A stretch of DNA of 64,000 bases from Hymenobacter mucosus (GCF_900188255.1 NZ_FZNS01000002.1:310001-374000); one strand, 5' to 3'. Shown: positions 1-9,154, counted from the stretch's first letter. Numbers and translations are program-made. Notes: generated by a model from the letters alone, not told the origin.

Positions 1-2301
1 TTCCACGCGTCGGCGGCGGGGTTCAGACGGTGAAATGCAGTTGTACTTCTTCGTGATTTTAACGGTAGGCTGCGGAAATGGCCCCATGGTAATATCCAAA
101 TCCGGGTCTTGATACAGCTTCTCCATATACGTACCATAGATAGGTAGCGCTGTGCGGCCGCCCTCCCCTTGCTGGGAGTTAAGAAAGTGAATGCTGCGGT
201 CCTCGCCGCCTACCCACACCCCAGTCACGAAGTCCTTGGAAACCCCCATGTACCAGCCATCGGAGTAGTTGCTGGTGGTGCCCGTCTTACCGCCTATCTG
301 GTTGTTTTTCTTCCATAGTTCGTAGTCCCATAGTGCCTGGGACGTGCCACCGGGCTCCTCCATACCACCGCGTAGCATGTAGAGCATCAGCCAGGCCGTT
401 TCGGCCGAAATCACGCGCTTCTGCTGCGGATCAAACTGCTTGATGACGTTGCCGTTGCGGTCCTCAATACGAGTAATCAGCATCGGTTCGGGCCGGAAGC
501 CTTGATTGACGAAGGTGCTGTATGCATTCACCATCTCGTACACACTTACATCGCCCCCCGAGCCCAAACCGATACTGGGTACTGCCAGCAGTTTGCTCCG
601 AATGCCCACCTTATTGGCATACTTAGCTACATTGTCCCACCCTACCTTCTCGGTGAGCTGGGCCGTGACAGAGTTAACGGAACGGGCCATGGCATGGCGC
701 AACGTCATGTTGGTGCCCGTGTACTCCCGCGTTACGTTATCGGGCTTCCACTCCATCGGCTGCCCGTTCTCAACGTAGTTGATGGTTACGCGCTCATCCC
801 GAATCCGGTCGCAGGGAGAGTAGCCATTGTCGAGGGCCGTAAGGTACACGAAGGGTTTGAAGGTGGAGCCCGCTTGGCGCTTGCCTTGCTTCACGTGGTC
901 GTACTGGAAGAAGCGGTAGTTGAGGCCACCTACCCAGGCCTTGATTTGGCCAGTGAAAGGATCCATTGTCATCATACCGGCGTGCAGAAAGTGCTTGTAG
1001 TACGCCAGCGAATCGAGCGGTGACATAAGCAGTGTAGTGTCGCCGTCGCCTTTCCAAGTGAACACCTTTACAGGCTGTTTCCGATTCAAAGCCTCTTCCA
1101 GCAAGTCGGGGCGCCCCTCGTACTGCGCGGCTAGCGCCTTATACTGTTCGGTGCGCTTCATTTGCGTTTCAATGAAATCAGGAATTTCATTGCCCTTTTC
1201 ATCAACCCACGGATTTTGGTCCCGGTTGCGCCAGAAGTTGTCAAAGGAACGCTGCAGGGTTTTCATTTTCTTCTGCACTGCCTCCTCGGCGTACTGCTGC
1301 ATGCGCGAATCGATAGTCGTGTAAATGCGAAGGCCGTCGCGGTACATGTCGTAGCCATTTTGCCGGCACCACTCATTCACCCGCTGGCTCACGGCCCCAC
1401 GGAAGTAGTTCTCTGGGCCATCGACGTGCTTTTCTACCTGGTATTGCAGCACAATGGGCTTGGCTTGCTCTGCGGCGGCCTGGGCGGCCGTGAGGACGCC
1501 GGCTTGCGCCATGCGCGTAATAACCAAGTCACGACGCTTGCGGGCCGCTAGTGGGTGAAACTTCGGGTTGTAGGCGGTAGGGTTATTTAGCATCCCCACC
1601 AAGGTGGCCGCTTGCTCAATAGTCAGGCTATCGGGCGAGGTGCTATAGAAGGTTTTGGCAGCTACTTTAATGCCATAGGCCTGGGAGCCATATTCTACCG
1701 TGTTGAAGTACAGACGCAGGATTTCGTCCTTGGTGTAGCGGCGCTCTAGCTCTACGGCCGTCAGCCACTCCTTGGTCTTGCTGATAATGGTGCCTACCAG
1801 GGGCAGATGGCCCAGCAGGCCAATGTTTTCCTTGCGGCGCGTTTTGTAGAGGTTCTTGGCTAGCTGCTGGGTGATGGTAGAACCTCCCCCCCCACTACCT
1901 CCGGTAGCAGCACCAGCCACAGCGCGGGCAATGGCCTTAGGATCAATGCCAGAATGGTCCTGATAGCGCACATCTTCCGTGGAAATAAGTGCTTTAATCA
2001 GCCAGGGCGACATCTTATTGAGCGGCACCGGCGAGCGGTTTTCGCGGAAGTAGCGCCCAATCAGGATTCCATCGGCCGTATACACCTCCGAGGGCTGCTC
2101 TACTTTCGGATTTTCCAGTTCCTCCAAGCTCGGCGACTTGCCAAACAGGAACAGGAAGTTCATACTTACCAGAATGGGGTAGAGCAGGAATACACCAACG
2201 CCTACGACGAACATTCCCCAGAATGTTCGCGAGAGGATGTTGGGCCAATTCCGTGCGGGGCGGGTGGAAAGGTCGGTCTTTGGAGAGTCGGGAGCGGACA
2301 T
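1..2301 (-). CDS. Class A penicillin-binding protein (PBP1A type), 3' end outside window
   Basis: Bifunctional peptidoglycan glycosyltransferase/transpeptidase, a membrane-anchored periplasmic enzyme. The reading frame is open from the ATG at 2301 through position 1 (767 codons), so the C-terminus is missing. One membrane segment lies near residues 28-50. The GT51 domain carries the catalytic Glu in EDVRYQDHSG (E109) and a GGSTITQQLAKN motif. The transpeptidase domain has S479-T-F-K482, an SVN triad and K672-T-G. The HxG-preceding aromatic is Tyr rather than the usual Phe. A TATATTTG -7 element lies 50 nt upstream. The end at position 1 is a basic, Ser/Pro-rich tail, as in many family members, so little is probably missing. 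Family identity is firm; PBP1A versus other class A subtype is inferred. Confidence 0.93.
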   Translation of the reverse strand, partial: MSAPDSPKTDLSTRPARNWPNILSRTFWGMFVVGVGVFLLYPILVSMNFLFLFGKSPSLEELENPKVEQPSEVYTADGILIGRYFRENRSPVPLNKMSPWLIKALISTEDVRYQDHSGIDPKAIARAVAGAATGGSGGGGSTITQQLAKNLYKTRRKENIGLLGHLPLVGTIISKTKEWLTAVELERRYTKDEILRLYFNTVEYGSQAYGIKVAAKTFYSTSPDSLTIEQAATLVGMLNNPTAYNPKFHPLAARKRRDLVITRMAQAGVLTAAQAAAEQAKPIVLQYQVEKHVDGPENYFRGAVSQRVNEWCRQNGYDMYRDGLRIYTTIDSRMQQYAEEAVQKKMKTLQRSFDNFWRNRDQNPWVDEKGNEIPDFIETQMKRTEQYKALAAQYEGRPDLLEEALNRKQPVKVFTWKGDGDTTLLMSPLDSLAYYKHFLHAGMMTMDPFTGQIKAWVGGLNYRFFQYDHVKQGKRQAGSTFKPFVYLTALDNGYSPCDRIRDERVTINYVENGQPMEWKPDNVTREYTGTNMTLRHAMARSVNSVTAQLTEKVGWDNVAKYANKVGIRSKLLAVPSIGLGSGGDVSVYEMVNAYSTFVNQGFRPEPMLITRIEDRNGNVIKQFDPQQKRVISAETAWLMLYMLRGGMEEPGGTSQALWDYELWKKNNQIGGKTGTTSNYSDGWYMGVSKDFVTGVWVGGEDRSIHFLNSQQGEGGRTALPIYGTYMEKLYQDPDLDITMGPFPQPTVKITKKYNCISPSEPRRRRVE

Positions 2302-2350
2302 TCAGGGCGCGTTGAGGCAAACAGGGCCCACCGGCCCAGCAACTGAGGCG

Positions 2351-2358
2351 CAAATATA
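2351..2358 (-). promoter_or_regulatory. Putative -7 element of the PBP gene
   Basis: The minus strand reads TATATTTG, an exact match to the Bacteroidota TAnnTTTG box, 50 nt before the PBP start codon. No TTG is found at the usual -33 distance, so this is a partial match only. Confidence 0.4.
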
Positions 2359-2791
2359 CCAGTTCGGCGCGGGCGGCAGATGAAAAGTCCCGCGTTTTAG
2401 CCAGTTAAGGCCCAAACTGAGGCAGCCCCCTGGGTAATGATAGCTACGCTATAGGCCCATAGTCTTGCAGTTTGGCTACGAATGAAGTGTACAGGTACTA
2501 GCAGAGCAGGTTTCCTCGCCACGGAGCCCAGGCCGAAATGTAGCTTAGACTAGCCCAAGAGATTATCGTTGCCGGGAGTAGGCTGTATGTTTGACTCGCG
2601 GCATTGCCCATTGGGCGGGTAAGTATTACCGATAATGTAAGATCATGCCAGCCACCAGCCTAAAAGTCCTGATGGCTTGGGACGTGTGCGGCCATAGCTC
2701 CTAGTGACTGAACACGCTCAACCTGCTTGCTGCTAGTGTCAGCATCTACCAAACCGCGGTGGTAGTATGGCCACAATTCGCCACGCAGTTG
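2359..2791. other. Intergenic, no gene seen
   Basis: About 430 bases between the PBP gene and the membrane-protein cluster. I see no plausible reading frame with family resemblance on either strand, no tRNA and no clear terminator hairpin with a T tract. Confidence 0.5.
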
Positions 2792-3199
2792 TCAGGATAG
2801 CGTTGGCCTGGTAGTGGCCCATAACTGCTCTGCATTCACCCAGCCGCTACCTAACAGCAGTAGGCCCAGCAGGCTGGCCACATGGAACGCTACGCAAGCC
2901 CAGAACACTAAATTTTGCTGCCAGCGAGGCGGATCGAGCAAGGAGCCCGGAGAGCTAGGCAGAGCCAGCGGCAACGTGCTCCAGCGCAGTACGCCCAAAT
3001 TGGCAAGTGCCAGCACAACACCTAGTAGTAAGGGCTGAAACCAATAGCTCTGTAGGCGCTGCACTGCGGTGGCGTCGTCGTGGCCTAGGGCGTACCAGCT
3101 CGGAAACTGCTGCCACGTCCAGAGTAGCGCCAAGGCACCAATAAGTATTCCCAAGCTGCGTCCAACAGAGGGAAGATGGCTGGAAGAAGAAGATTGCAT
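2792..3199 (-). CDS. Hypothetical membrane protein
   Basis: 135-residue protein of unknown function. Three hydrophobic segments are visible (about residues 14-32, 55-72 and 95-118), so it should be an inner-membrane protein. Its start overlaps the stop of the gene before it as TAATG (shared A), which implies translational coupling and one transcript with the 83-residue protein at 3199-3450. No motif was recognised. Lying last in the cluster with the DUF4153/4173 protein and its regulator, it may share their role, but that is only positional. Confidence 0.7.
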   Translation of the reverse strand: MQSSSSSHLPSVGRSLGILIGALALLWTWQQFPSWYALGHDDATAVQRLQSYWFQPLLLGVVLALANLGVLRWSTLPLALPSSPGSLLDPPRWQQNLVFWACVAFHVASLLGLLLLGSGWVNAEQLWATTRPTLS

Positions 3200-3450
3200 T
3201 AGGGGGCGGGAGTAGCGAAGGCAACGGGGGCAGCATTAGGCGTCCAGAGCAGCATCACGTGCAGGAGCGTCCAAAGCAATAAGCCAAGTAGTAAGGCAGT
3301 GCCTGGTAGCACGGCCCACCAATGGCGGCGGGTACGCTCGGGAGGCGTAGCGGCGAAGTCGCGCCAGGTAAGCAGAAACGCAAGGCTCGCTACGCAACCC
3401 ACGCAGAACAAACCACCTGCTACCGTCAGCAGTAAGGGAAGGAAAGTCAT
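3199..3450 (-). CDS. Small hypothetical membrane protein
   Basis: 83 residues with two strong hydrophobic segments (about 2-26 and 46-68) separated by a basic loop containing RTRRHWW, which suggests the loop is cytoplasmic. ATG at 3450. The stop codon overlaps the next start by one base. No family recognised. It lies about 110 nt after the DUF4153/4173 gene, on the same strand. Confidence 0.68.
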   Translation of the reverse strand: MTFLPLLLTVAGGLFCVGCVASLAFLLTWRDFAATPPERTRRHWWAVLPGTALLLGLLLWTLLHVMLLWTPNAAPVAFATPAP

Positions 3451-3560
3451 GACTTTAAAACTTAGGAAGTGAAAAGAATATCACCAACTCGCTACCTCGG
3501 CTACTGGAAGTAGCGCGCTAAGCCACGCAAATGGGAGAAGCATACTGTTGCTCGCCCTTG

Positions 3561-5249
3561 CTAGAAACGTACCCGGGGGCTAAGCCGCGGGGAGTGAGCC
3601 GCAGTTGGTTGGCCAGTTAGTTGAGTATAGGCAGAGGCCTCGGCCCAGTTCCAGCTTTGCCACTGCCGATGAGTAGGGCCATATTCTACCAACCACTGAG
3701 CTACTCGCTCCTGCACCAGGCGGCGGGCTTCGGCGGGCTGCACGTGGTTTTCGTGGTAGCCATCGGGGCTAGTCACGGCAATGCTGTTCATGCCATCCAG
3801 AATGGCTTGGCGTGCGGCCAGCTCCGGCAAAACGCGCGGCGGCATGGTCAACAGAAAGTCGAGGTCTACTTGGCGGAAGCGGGGCTGCAGGTTGTACCGC
3901 ACCATCCATACTTCCCAGTTGCCGGCGGCCAGCAGAAGCAGCACGACGTAGGAGGCCCAGCCATTGAGGCGCACTAGGGAGTAAGCCGAGCGACGCTGCC
4001 AGACCTTCAGAAGTATAGTGCCCAGCCCAAACAGCGTTAGGAGCAGGAAGCCATACACCCCAATACGCTTGTAGGCCAGCCCGGAATAGAGAATGTAGTA
4101 GTAGTTACGTAGCCCTACCGATATCACCAGCACCGCATTCTGCACTACCCACACGGTAGCGCCCCAGCGCAGGGCGGACAAACCACGACCGTAGAAATTG
4201 AGGTTACGGCGGAAAAACCATAGCATGATGCCCATGGCTACCAGAATGCTCAAAATGAGCACGTAGGTACCCTCATGCACAAATTGAGTTAGGTCTAAGC
4301 TAGGGCCGGGGGTAAATCCAAACCAGATCCAGCTAATATCAATGGCGTTTACGGCCAGCAGCAGTAGGTTCACTAGCCCAAACACAGCCAGTGCAGCCAG
4401 GTACTCCTTACGCAAATCCAGTGTGCGGAAGGTGCGCCGACTGAAATCGGGCTGGCGTACACCAAACGAAGCTACCCGATTGCGCTGCCGCCGTACAAAT
4501 TCCCCGAACCGCGATTCACTATCCGCAAAGAAGTGGAAGGGCACTACTACCAACGCCCCAATAGTAACGGACAGCCCTACCAGGAAAAACAGCAGGTGAG
4601 GCACCGAAATACCAGATAGCAACCACGTCAGCCAGTCGCCCAACTGAGCTAGCACCTTGCTACTGAGTTGGCTGTACACTGGGTTAGCCATGCTGAACAA
4701 TATATGGAATACAAACAAAACCACTAGCGGCAGTACCAGCAGGCGGGCATAAAACCGAACGCGCCCACCCCAAGGGCTGCTACTCGTGCGCGATATGTGA
4801 AGGATGTGCAATAGCCCTGATAGTACCGCGGGGACAACGCGCAGCAGATTTCCCAGCGCCGTAAGCAGGGCGTAGGCCACCAGTTTCAGGTGAGGTTGGT
4901 TGCGGTAGCCCAGCCAGATAGTAAGCGACGCCACGCAGGCCAGTTTGGCCGCTCCAGACGCGTACCACACCACCAAGCCAGCACTTAGCAGAGTACCCAA
5001 CAAGGTAGCCCGGAAGGTAGTGGAGCGCCACTGCGGAGCGTGCGCAGGCAGCCCCACCAGCGTGCCAACGACCACGAATAGCGTGTAAAGCGCTACGTTC
5101 AGCCCTACATTCTGATTCCAGAATAGAACATCGAAACCGATAGCGCCCAACGACAGCAGCAACTTTTGTAGCGCCGTGAGAGGTAGCCGCAGGGGTATAA
5201 CCCGCGCCGAGGAAGCGCCGGGCAAAACTGGGGTAGCAAGCGTAGACAT
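3561..5249 (-). CDS. DUF4153/DUF4173 polytopic membrane protein
   Basis: About 562 residues, mostly hydrophobic, with roughly a dozen membrane segments in the first 430 residues and a soluble tail. The early motif FWNQNVGLNVALY is typical of DUF4173/DUF4153 proteins, whose biochemical role is not established. The start chosen is the ATG at 5249 (MSTLATPV); the longer frame would need a TTG at 5300 and would run through the palindrome at 5273-5291, which is better read as a regulatory site. It follows the small winged-helix regulator by 57 nt. The tail contains a Pro-rich C-terminus. Family call is fairly sure, function unknown. Confidence 0.85.
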   Translation of the reverse strand: MSTLATPVLPGASSARVIPLRLPLTALQKLLLSLGAIGFDVLFWNQNVGLNVALYTLFVVVGTLVGLPAHAPQWRSTTFRATLLGTLLSAGLVVWYASGAAKLACVASLTIWLGYRNQPHLKLVAYALLTALGNLLRVVPAVLSGLLHILHISRTSSSPWGGRVRFYARLLVLPLVVLFVFHILFSMANPVYSQLSSKVLAQLGDWLTWLLSGISVPHLLFFLVGLSVTIGALVVVPFHFFADSESRFGEFVRRQRNRVASFGVRQPDFSRRTFRTLDLRKEYLAALAVFGLVNLLLLAVNAIDISWIWFGFTPGPSLDLTQFVHEGTYVLILSILVAMGIMLWFFRRNLNFYGRGLSALRWGATVWVVQNAVLVISVGLRNYYYILYSGLAYKRIGVYGFLLLTLFGLGTILLKVWQRRSAYSLVRLNGWASYVVLLLLAAGNWEVWMVRYNLQPRFRQVDLDFLLTMPPRVLPELAARQAILDGMNSIAVTSPDGYHENHVQPAEARRLVQERVAQWLVEYGPTHRQWQSWNWAEASAYTQLTGQPTAAHSPRLSPRVRF

Positions 5250-5272
5250 ATCGTTACTTATTTTTTGAAAAG

Positions 5273-5291
5273 AACTTTGTATTTCAAAGTT
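5273..5291. promoter_or_regulatory. Palindromic operator candidate upstream of the DUF4153/4173 gene
   Basis: AACTTTG-TATTT-CAAAGTT is a perfect inverted repeat with 7-base arms and a 5-base spacer, 23 nt before the start codon. A close copy lies at 6329-6347 before the first gene of the same cluster, and the gene between them encodes a winged-helix protein. Confidence 0.55.
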
Positions 5292-5306
5292 TAAGGACAA
5301 AAAAAA

Positions 5307-5606
5307 TTACACGGCGCCGCGCAGCAATTTTTCCAGGGCCGTTAGGTGCTCCTGAAACGCCTTTTTTCCGTCGGTAGAGGCGGCGTAGGTTGTATTGGGC
5401 TTTTTCCCCACAAACTGCTTACTGACTTGCACATAGCCAGCCTTTTCCAGGGCCGACACGTGGCTGGCTAAGTTGCCATCGGTTAGGTCAAGTGCTTCTT
5501 TCAGCTCGTTGAAGCTTACCGACTCGTTTGCCATGAGCACAGCCATCACGCCCAACCGTACCCGATTGTCGAAAGCTTTGTTTAGCGTGTGGATGTTGTG
5601 TTTCAC
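5307..5606 (-). CDS. Small winged-helix transcriptional regulator (ArsR/MarR-like)
   Basis: 99-residue DNA-binding protein consisting of one winged helix-turn-helix domain: LGVMAVLM, then VSFNELKEALDLTDGNLASHV as recognition region, then a wing with a KKPNTTY turn. This matches the short Bacteroidota regulators of the HTH_34 winged-helix type. The start is GTG at 5606; no in-frame ATG gives a full domain. It lies between two membrane-protein genes, each preceded by a near-identical palindrome, so it is the natural candidate to bind them and to regulate its own cluster. Ligand unknown. Confidence 0.86.
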   Translation of the reverse strand: MKHNIHTLNKAFDNRVRLGVMAVLMANESVSFNELKEALDLTDGNLASHVSALEKAGYVQVSKQFVGKKPNTTYAASTDGKKAFQEHLTALEKLLRGAV

Positions 5607-5672
5607 AAGTAGTAGCGCCAGCAGTACACCAGCGAATTATTGAACAGTGCTACGTAGAGAGGAACGCAAGGG

Positions 5673-6317
5673 CTACCCCTCCTGCCGCTCGTAGCGGTTG
5701 TACATCAGCAGGCCGTAGAGAATGTGCCCCAGACCAAACCCAAGTGCAAAGAACGCCAACCCAAAGCCAGGCAGCAACACTGCTGCTAATCCTAGTCCTA
5801 TCTGCGTGAGTCCCAGCCACCGAATTTCATCGAGGGTGTATTTGCTGGCATTGAGTAGAGCGAGACCGTAGAACACCAGCAGGCCTGGTACTACCAAACT
5901 CACTGCTCCCCGCGTGAACAAGGCGAGGCAGAACAACCCTCCCGTTATCAACGGAATGGCCATGCTGATGGCAAGCCGCCGACCTAAGGCACTCCATACG
6001 GGCAGACCAGCCCGCCGAGCCCGGCGCACGGTAAAGAAAGTAGCCACGGCCAGTGCTGCTCCAATCATGAGGGCGGCCAGCAGTAGCAGGTAGGGGAGCA
6101 CTAACCAGCGCTCCTCCTCCGTGCTTTGCAACAGACGTAAGAAGCCGGCGCTACCATACTCCCGACGCAGAAACCAATGCCCGGCCCCGGCCCCCGCCAA
6201 GGCGACTACCCCGGCCCCCACCCCGGAAAGGCCACTCAGAGAAATAAAGCGGGAAGACCGCTCCATGATGGCGCGAATCTCGGTGAGTTGAGCGAGTGGA
6301 TCGGTAGCGGGCTTCAT
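5673..6317 (-). CDS. Hypothetical membrane protein, first gene of the regulator cluster
   Basis: About 214 residues. A short hydrophilic N-terminus (MKPATDPLAQLTEIRAIMER) is followed by about six hydrophobic segments and ends in a basic NRYERQ tail. The ATG at 6317 was chosen over the TTG at 6371 because the longer form would translate through the palindrome at 6329-6347. Similar proteins commonly neighbour a small winged-helix regulator in this phylum, but no biochemical function is known to me. It lies 66 nt before the regulator gene on the same strand. Confidence 0.75.
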   Translation of the reverse strand: MKPATDPLAQLTEIRAIMERSSRFISLSGLSGVGAGVVALAGAGAGHWFLRREYGSAGFLRLLQSTEEERWLVLPYLLLLAALMIGAALAVATFFTVRRARRAGLPVWSALGRRLAISMAIPLITGGLFCLALFTRGAVSLVVPGLLVFYGLALLNASKYTLDEIRWLGLTQIGLGLAAVLLPGFGLAFFALGFGLGHILYGLLMYNRYERQEG

Positions 6318-6328
6318 AACATTAAAAG

Positions 6329-6347
6329 CACTTTGTATTGCAAAGCA
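6329..6347. promoter_or_regulatory. Second copy of the CTTTG-N5-CAAAG operator candidate
   Basis: CACTTTGTATTGCAAAGCA contains the palindrome CTTTG-TATTG-CAAAG and matches the site at 5273-5291 in ACTTTGTATT.CAAAG. It starts 11 nt before the ATG of the 214-residue membrane protein, so a bound regulator would block transcription or its elongation. Confidence 0.55.
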
Positions 6348-6681
6348 CAGTGATTTAAAGTTTTTTTCCAAGCCTTGGACGCTAATTTTTTAATGAGTCG
6401 CCCTCATTTACCTCACTAGCCAAAGGATTTTACTTGTGGCGTTGCCCAGGGTGCCTCTCGTTATTTCCAGCCCGTGGGCTACTGGCGTCAGCCTACTAAA
6501 AGCAAGTAGATGGCTGTAACTGAGCCAGAACTGGCCCCCTTTCTCAGTTCGGGAAAATGTTGGTTCAAAATAGCTCGCCAATTCCCATAAAAGCACCGTT
6601 TCTAGCTAATCCAACGGGTTTTTACCCCCCGTATATGGGTCCATACTTCCAACTCTACTTTCCACCAATCAGTACTACTCC
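6348..6681. other. Intergenic between divergent genes
   Basis: About 330 bases. A 62-residue frame on the minus strand (6408-6596) has no family resemblance and no hydrophobic or domain pattern and is not called. No further palindrome like the two operators was found. Confidence 0.45.
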
Positions 6682-7104
6682 ATGTTACAATCTTACTCCT
6701 CAATTCCTTCTACTTTAATTCGCACTATCCTTCTATGGGCCTTTAGCAATGTAGGCGGCACTCTATGGCTGCTCGTTGATTTCTCGCTCGACCGCCTCAA
6801 CGACTACCCCATTGCTTTACTAGCGGGCCTGGTAGGGGCCATGGCATCGTTGGCTATCATTCCACTGGTAGTGCCGTTCTTTACCATTATGAGCCGCTGC
6901 TGCTCCGACTGGCCCCGCCGGACCCTGGCTCTGCTAGGCGTGGTTTTGTTTTTCTTGGTGGCGAACTACCTATTGCTACTGTTGCTTCCCATTGATTCCT
7001 TGACAAGCTTGCTCGAAATGTCGTTGCCGTACCTAGGTGCCGCGCTGCTCGCAGTGCTATGGTTGTATGGTCCCGCTCAGCGCAATGTGCCCGCGGTTAG
7101 CTAA
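6682..7104 (+). CDS. Hypothetical membrane protein
   Basis: 140 residues with four hydrophobic segments (about 10-32, 42-70, 82-106 and 112-130). The arrangement resembles small integral membrane proteins of unknown function; no motif identified. It is transcribed away from the regulator cluster and lies 41 nt before the methyltransferase gene, with which it may be co-transcribed. Confidence 0.65.
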   Translation: MLQSYSSIPSTLIRTILLWAFSNVGGTLWLLVDFSLDRLNDYPIALLAGLVGAMASLAIIPLVVPFFTIMSRCCSDWPRRTLALLGVVLFFLVANYLLLLLLPIDSLTSLLEMSLPYLGAALLAVLWLYGPAQRNVPAVS

Positions 7105-7145
7105 CCTGTGGCAGCCTTAGCCACCATTTCCGCGTATGGCGAGGT

Positions 7146-7940
7146 GTGAAACTCCGCCTCCACCTATTCGAGTTTGAAGACCTGCCCTGGTTTCCGCGTG
7201 TTATCCGGGCAGGCATGATGGATTATTTGCGCTTCATGATTTCAAGCTTGGGCATTTACCAGCCTATTGTGCCCTTGCTACGCAACGCCCTTGAGCAAAC
7301 CAGCCAAGCTTCCATGCTTGAGCTCTGCGCCGGCGCGGGCGGAGGAACCGAGGGGGTTGTGCGCACCCTCCAAACTACTGGCTTGCCCGCAGCCCAAGTA
7401 ACCCTTACTGATTTATACCCCCAGCCCGCAGCGTGGCAGCTCTTGGCTTCCCGCACTCCAGGCCTGTATTTCGCGGCAATGTCCGTAGATGCCACGGCGG
7501 TACCAGCCCATTTGGGCGGTTTCCGGACGGTATTCTCCGCATTCCACCATTTCGCACCGCCTACGGCCACAGCTTTGCTCACCGATGCCGTGCGGCAGCG
7601 GGCCGGTATTGGGGTATTTGAGGGCGCGGGCAAGCACTGGGCGGAAATTCTGTTGGCCCTGACGGTGCTGCCCGTGGCACAACTGCTTATTACGCCATTT
7701 ATTCGGCCTTTTCGCCTTAGCCGGCTGGTGTTTACGTACGTGGTACCGCTTATTCCACTGTTTACCATCTGGGATGGGTGCGTCTCCATTCTGCGCATGT
7801 ATGCGCCCGAGCAACTGCTAGCCTTAGCTCACCGCGCCGACCCACAGGACACATTTATTTGGCAAGCAGGCAAGGTGCGGCATTGGTGGGGCCCTGAGGT
7901 GACGTACCTGATTGGCCTTCCTCGCAACCTAGGCGCGTAA
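7146..7940 (+). CDS. Class I SAM-dependent methyltransferase-like protein
   Basis: 264 residues. The Rossmann motif I is visible as LELCAGAGGGTEG (about residues 58-70), followed by LTDLYPQ as the acidic-strand motif II region, which is the S-adenosylmethionine pocket. The later half (about 165-215) is hydrophobic, so the protein may associate with the membrane. GTG start at 7146 gives an N-terminus MKLRLHLFEFED that is colinear with similar proteins. It precedes a UbiA-family prenyltransferase by 171 nt on the same strand. Such a pair suits methylation of a lipid or quinone-like product, but the substrate is unknown. Confidence 0.78.
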   Translation: MKLRLHLFEFEDLPWFPRVIRAGMMDYLRFMISSLGIYQPIVPLLRNALEQTSQASMLELCAGAGGGTEGVVRTLQTTGLPAAQVTLTDLYPQPAAWQLLASRTPGLYFAAMSVDATAVPAHLGGFRTVFSAFHHFAPPTATALLTDAVRQRAGIGVFEGAGKHWAEILLALTVLPVAQLLITPFIRPFRLSRLVFTYVVPLIPLFTIWDGCVSILRMYAPEQLLALAHRADPQDTFIWQAGKVRHWWGPEVTYLIGLPRNLGA

Positions 7941-8111
7941 GCCTGGCTAGGCTCACTGCCTGCTGTAACCTACTTCCTAACATCTGGCCTTGCAGCGCTG
8001 AGCCACCACGCGGGCCGTATTTTAGTTTTAGCTTGCAGCTAATGCCGTGGAGCCGACTTGTTCTGCTGAGCAAGCCCCGCGGCGCACGCCGAAGCTTACG
8101 CCCCGTCCCTC

Positions 8112-8993
8112 ATGCCTTTTGCTGCTTACCGCCGGGCCCTGCCCCTATTGCGCATTCCTTTTTCGGTGTACTTAATGCCGATTTTCTGGTTCGGCCTGAG
8201 CGCCCTGCGCCAGCCCTTCAGCCCAGCACGAGCCGCGGGCGTATTTATCGTGCTGCACCTATTAGCCTACCCTGCTTCCAATGGGTACAACAGCTACTAC
8301 GACCGGGATGAGGGCAGCATTGGGGGCCTTAAGAGCCCGCCTAAAGTCTCGGCGGAGCTGCTACATCTGGTATGGTTATTCGACGCCTTGGCGGTGGGTG
8401 GCGCCCTACTACTCAACTGGTGGTTTGCACTCCTGGTAGCCATTTATCTACTTGTGTCGAAAGCCTACAGCTACGAGGGCATCCGACTCAAGAAGTACCC
8501 CTTGGCCAGCACGGTAGTTGTGGTAGTGTTTCAGGGCTTATACACGTTTTTGATGACGCAGATAGGCGTAGGAGCTTCCCCCGCCGAGATATATCACCCC
8601 CAAAACCTACTGTTGGCGCTGGTCAGCACCCTCTTTCTGTGCGGCTCCTACCCTCTCACACAAGTGTATCAGCATCAGGAAGATTCCCGTCGCGGCGACC
8701 AGACCTTGAGCCTCCGCCTGGGTATTCGGGGTACGTTTGTATTTGCGGGGCTGGGCCTACTGCTCGGAGCCACTACCTTAGCTGCCGCGTACTTCTGGCG
8801 ACGGGAGCTCCCCAATTTACTGTTGTTCCTGCTGGCTACTGGGCCCGTTACGTTTCTGTTCCTGCGGTGGGCTCGGGCGGTGTGGCACGATGCCCGAGCC
8901 GCCGATTTCGACCACACCATGCGCATGAATCAGGTATCCTCGCTTTGCCTCAGCGTGGCATTTGTTCTTATGCTACTGCGCCATCTGCTTTAA
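8112..8993 (+). CDS. UbiA-family prenyltransferase
   Basis: Integral-membrane enzyme of 293 residues with about eight hydrophobic segments. The family transfers a polyprenyl chain to an acceptor ring, using two Asp-rich motifs to hold Mg-diphosphate. The first is seen as N60-S-Y-Y-D64-R-D66 and the second as QHQEDSRRGD (residues 187-196). Substrate cannot be read from the sequence; MenA and UbiA orthologues usually sit elsewhere with their own pathway genes, and no other quinone gene lies here. The preceding gene is a methyltransferase, suggesting a small lipid-modification unit. Confidence 0.86.
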   Translation: MPFAAYRRALPLLRIPFSVYLMPIFWFGLSALRQPFSPARAAGVFIVLHLLAYPASNGYNSYYDRDEGSIGGLKSPPKVSAELLHLVWLFDALAVGGALLLNWWFALLVAIYLLVSKAYSYEGIRLKKYPLASTVVVVVFQGLYTFLMTQIGVGASPAEIYHPQNLLLALVSTLFLCGSYPLTQVYQHQEDSRRGDQTLSLRLGIRGTFVFAGLGLLLGATTLAAAYFWRRELPNLLLFLLATGPVTFLFLRWARAVWHDARAADFDHTMRMNQVSSLCLSVAFVLMLLRHLL

Positions 8994-9154
8994 CCCCTAG
9001 TAAGCATACGGTAGAACCACGCATCTGCTGAAACAGGAACGCGCCCCTACCCTGTACCAGCAGCCCAACCTGTCATAGTAGGGTAGGTAGCTGAAGCTAA
9101 ACCATTGGGGGCCACCTGCGCGTACACAGTAGCTTCTCACTTAATCCGGGATGT

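Noticed and set aside
5596..5608. TTGTG-TTT-CACAA repeat over the start of the winged-helix gene
   Set aside because: Arms are only 5 bp, the sequence differs from the operator pair, and it overlaps coding sequence.
6408..6596. 62-codon minus frame between divergent genes
   Set aside because: No signal, hydrophobic or domain pattern, no promoter near.
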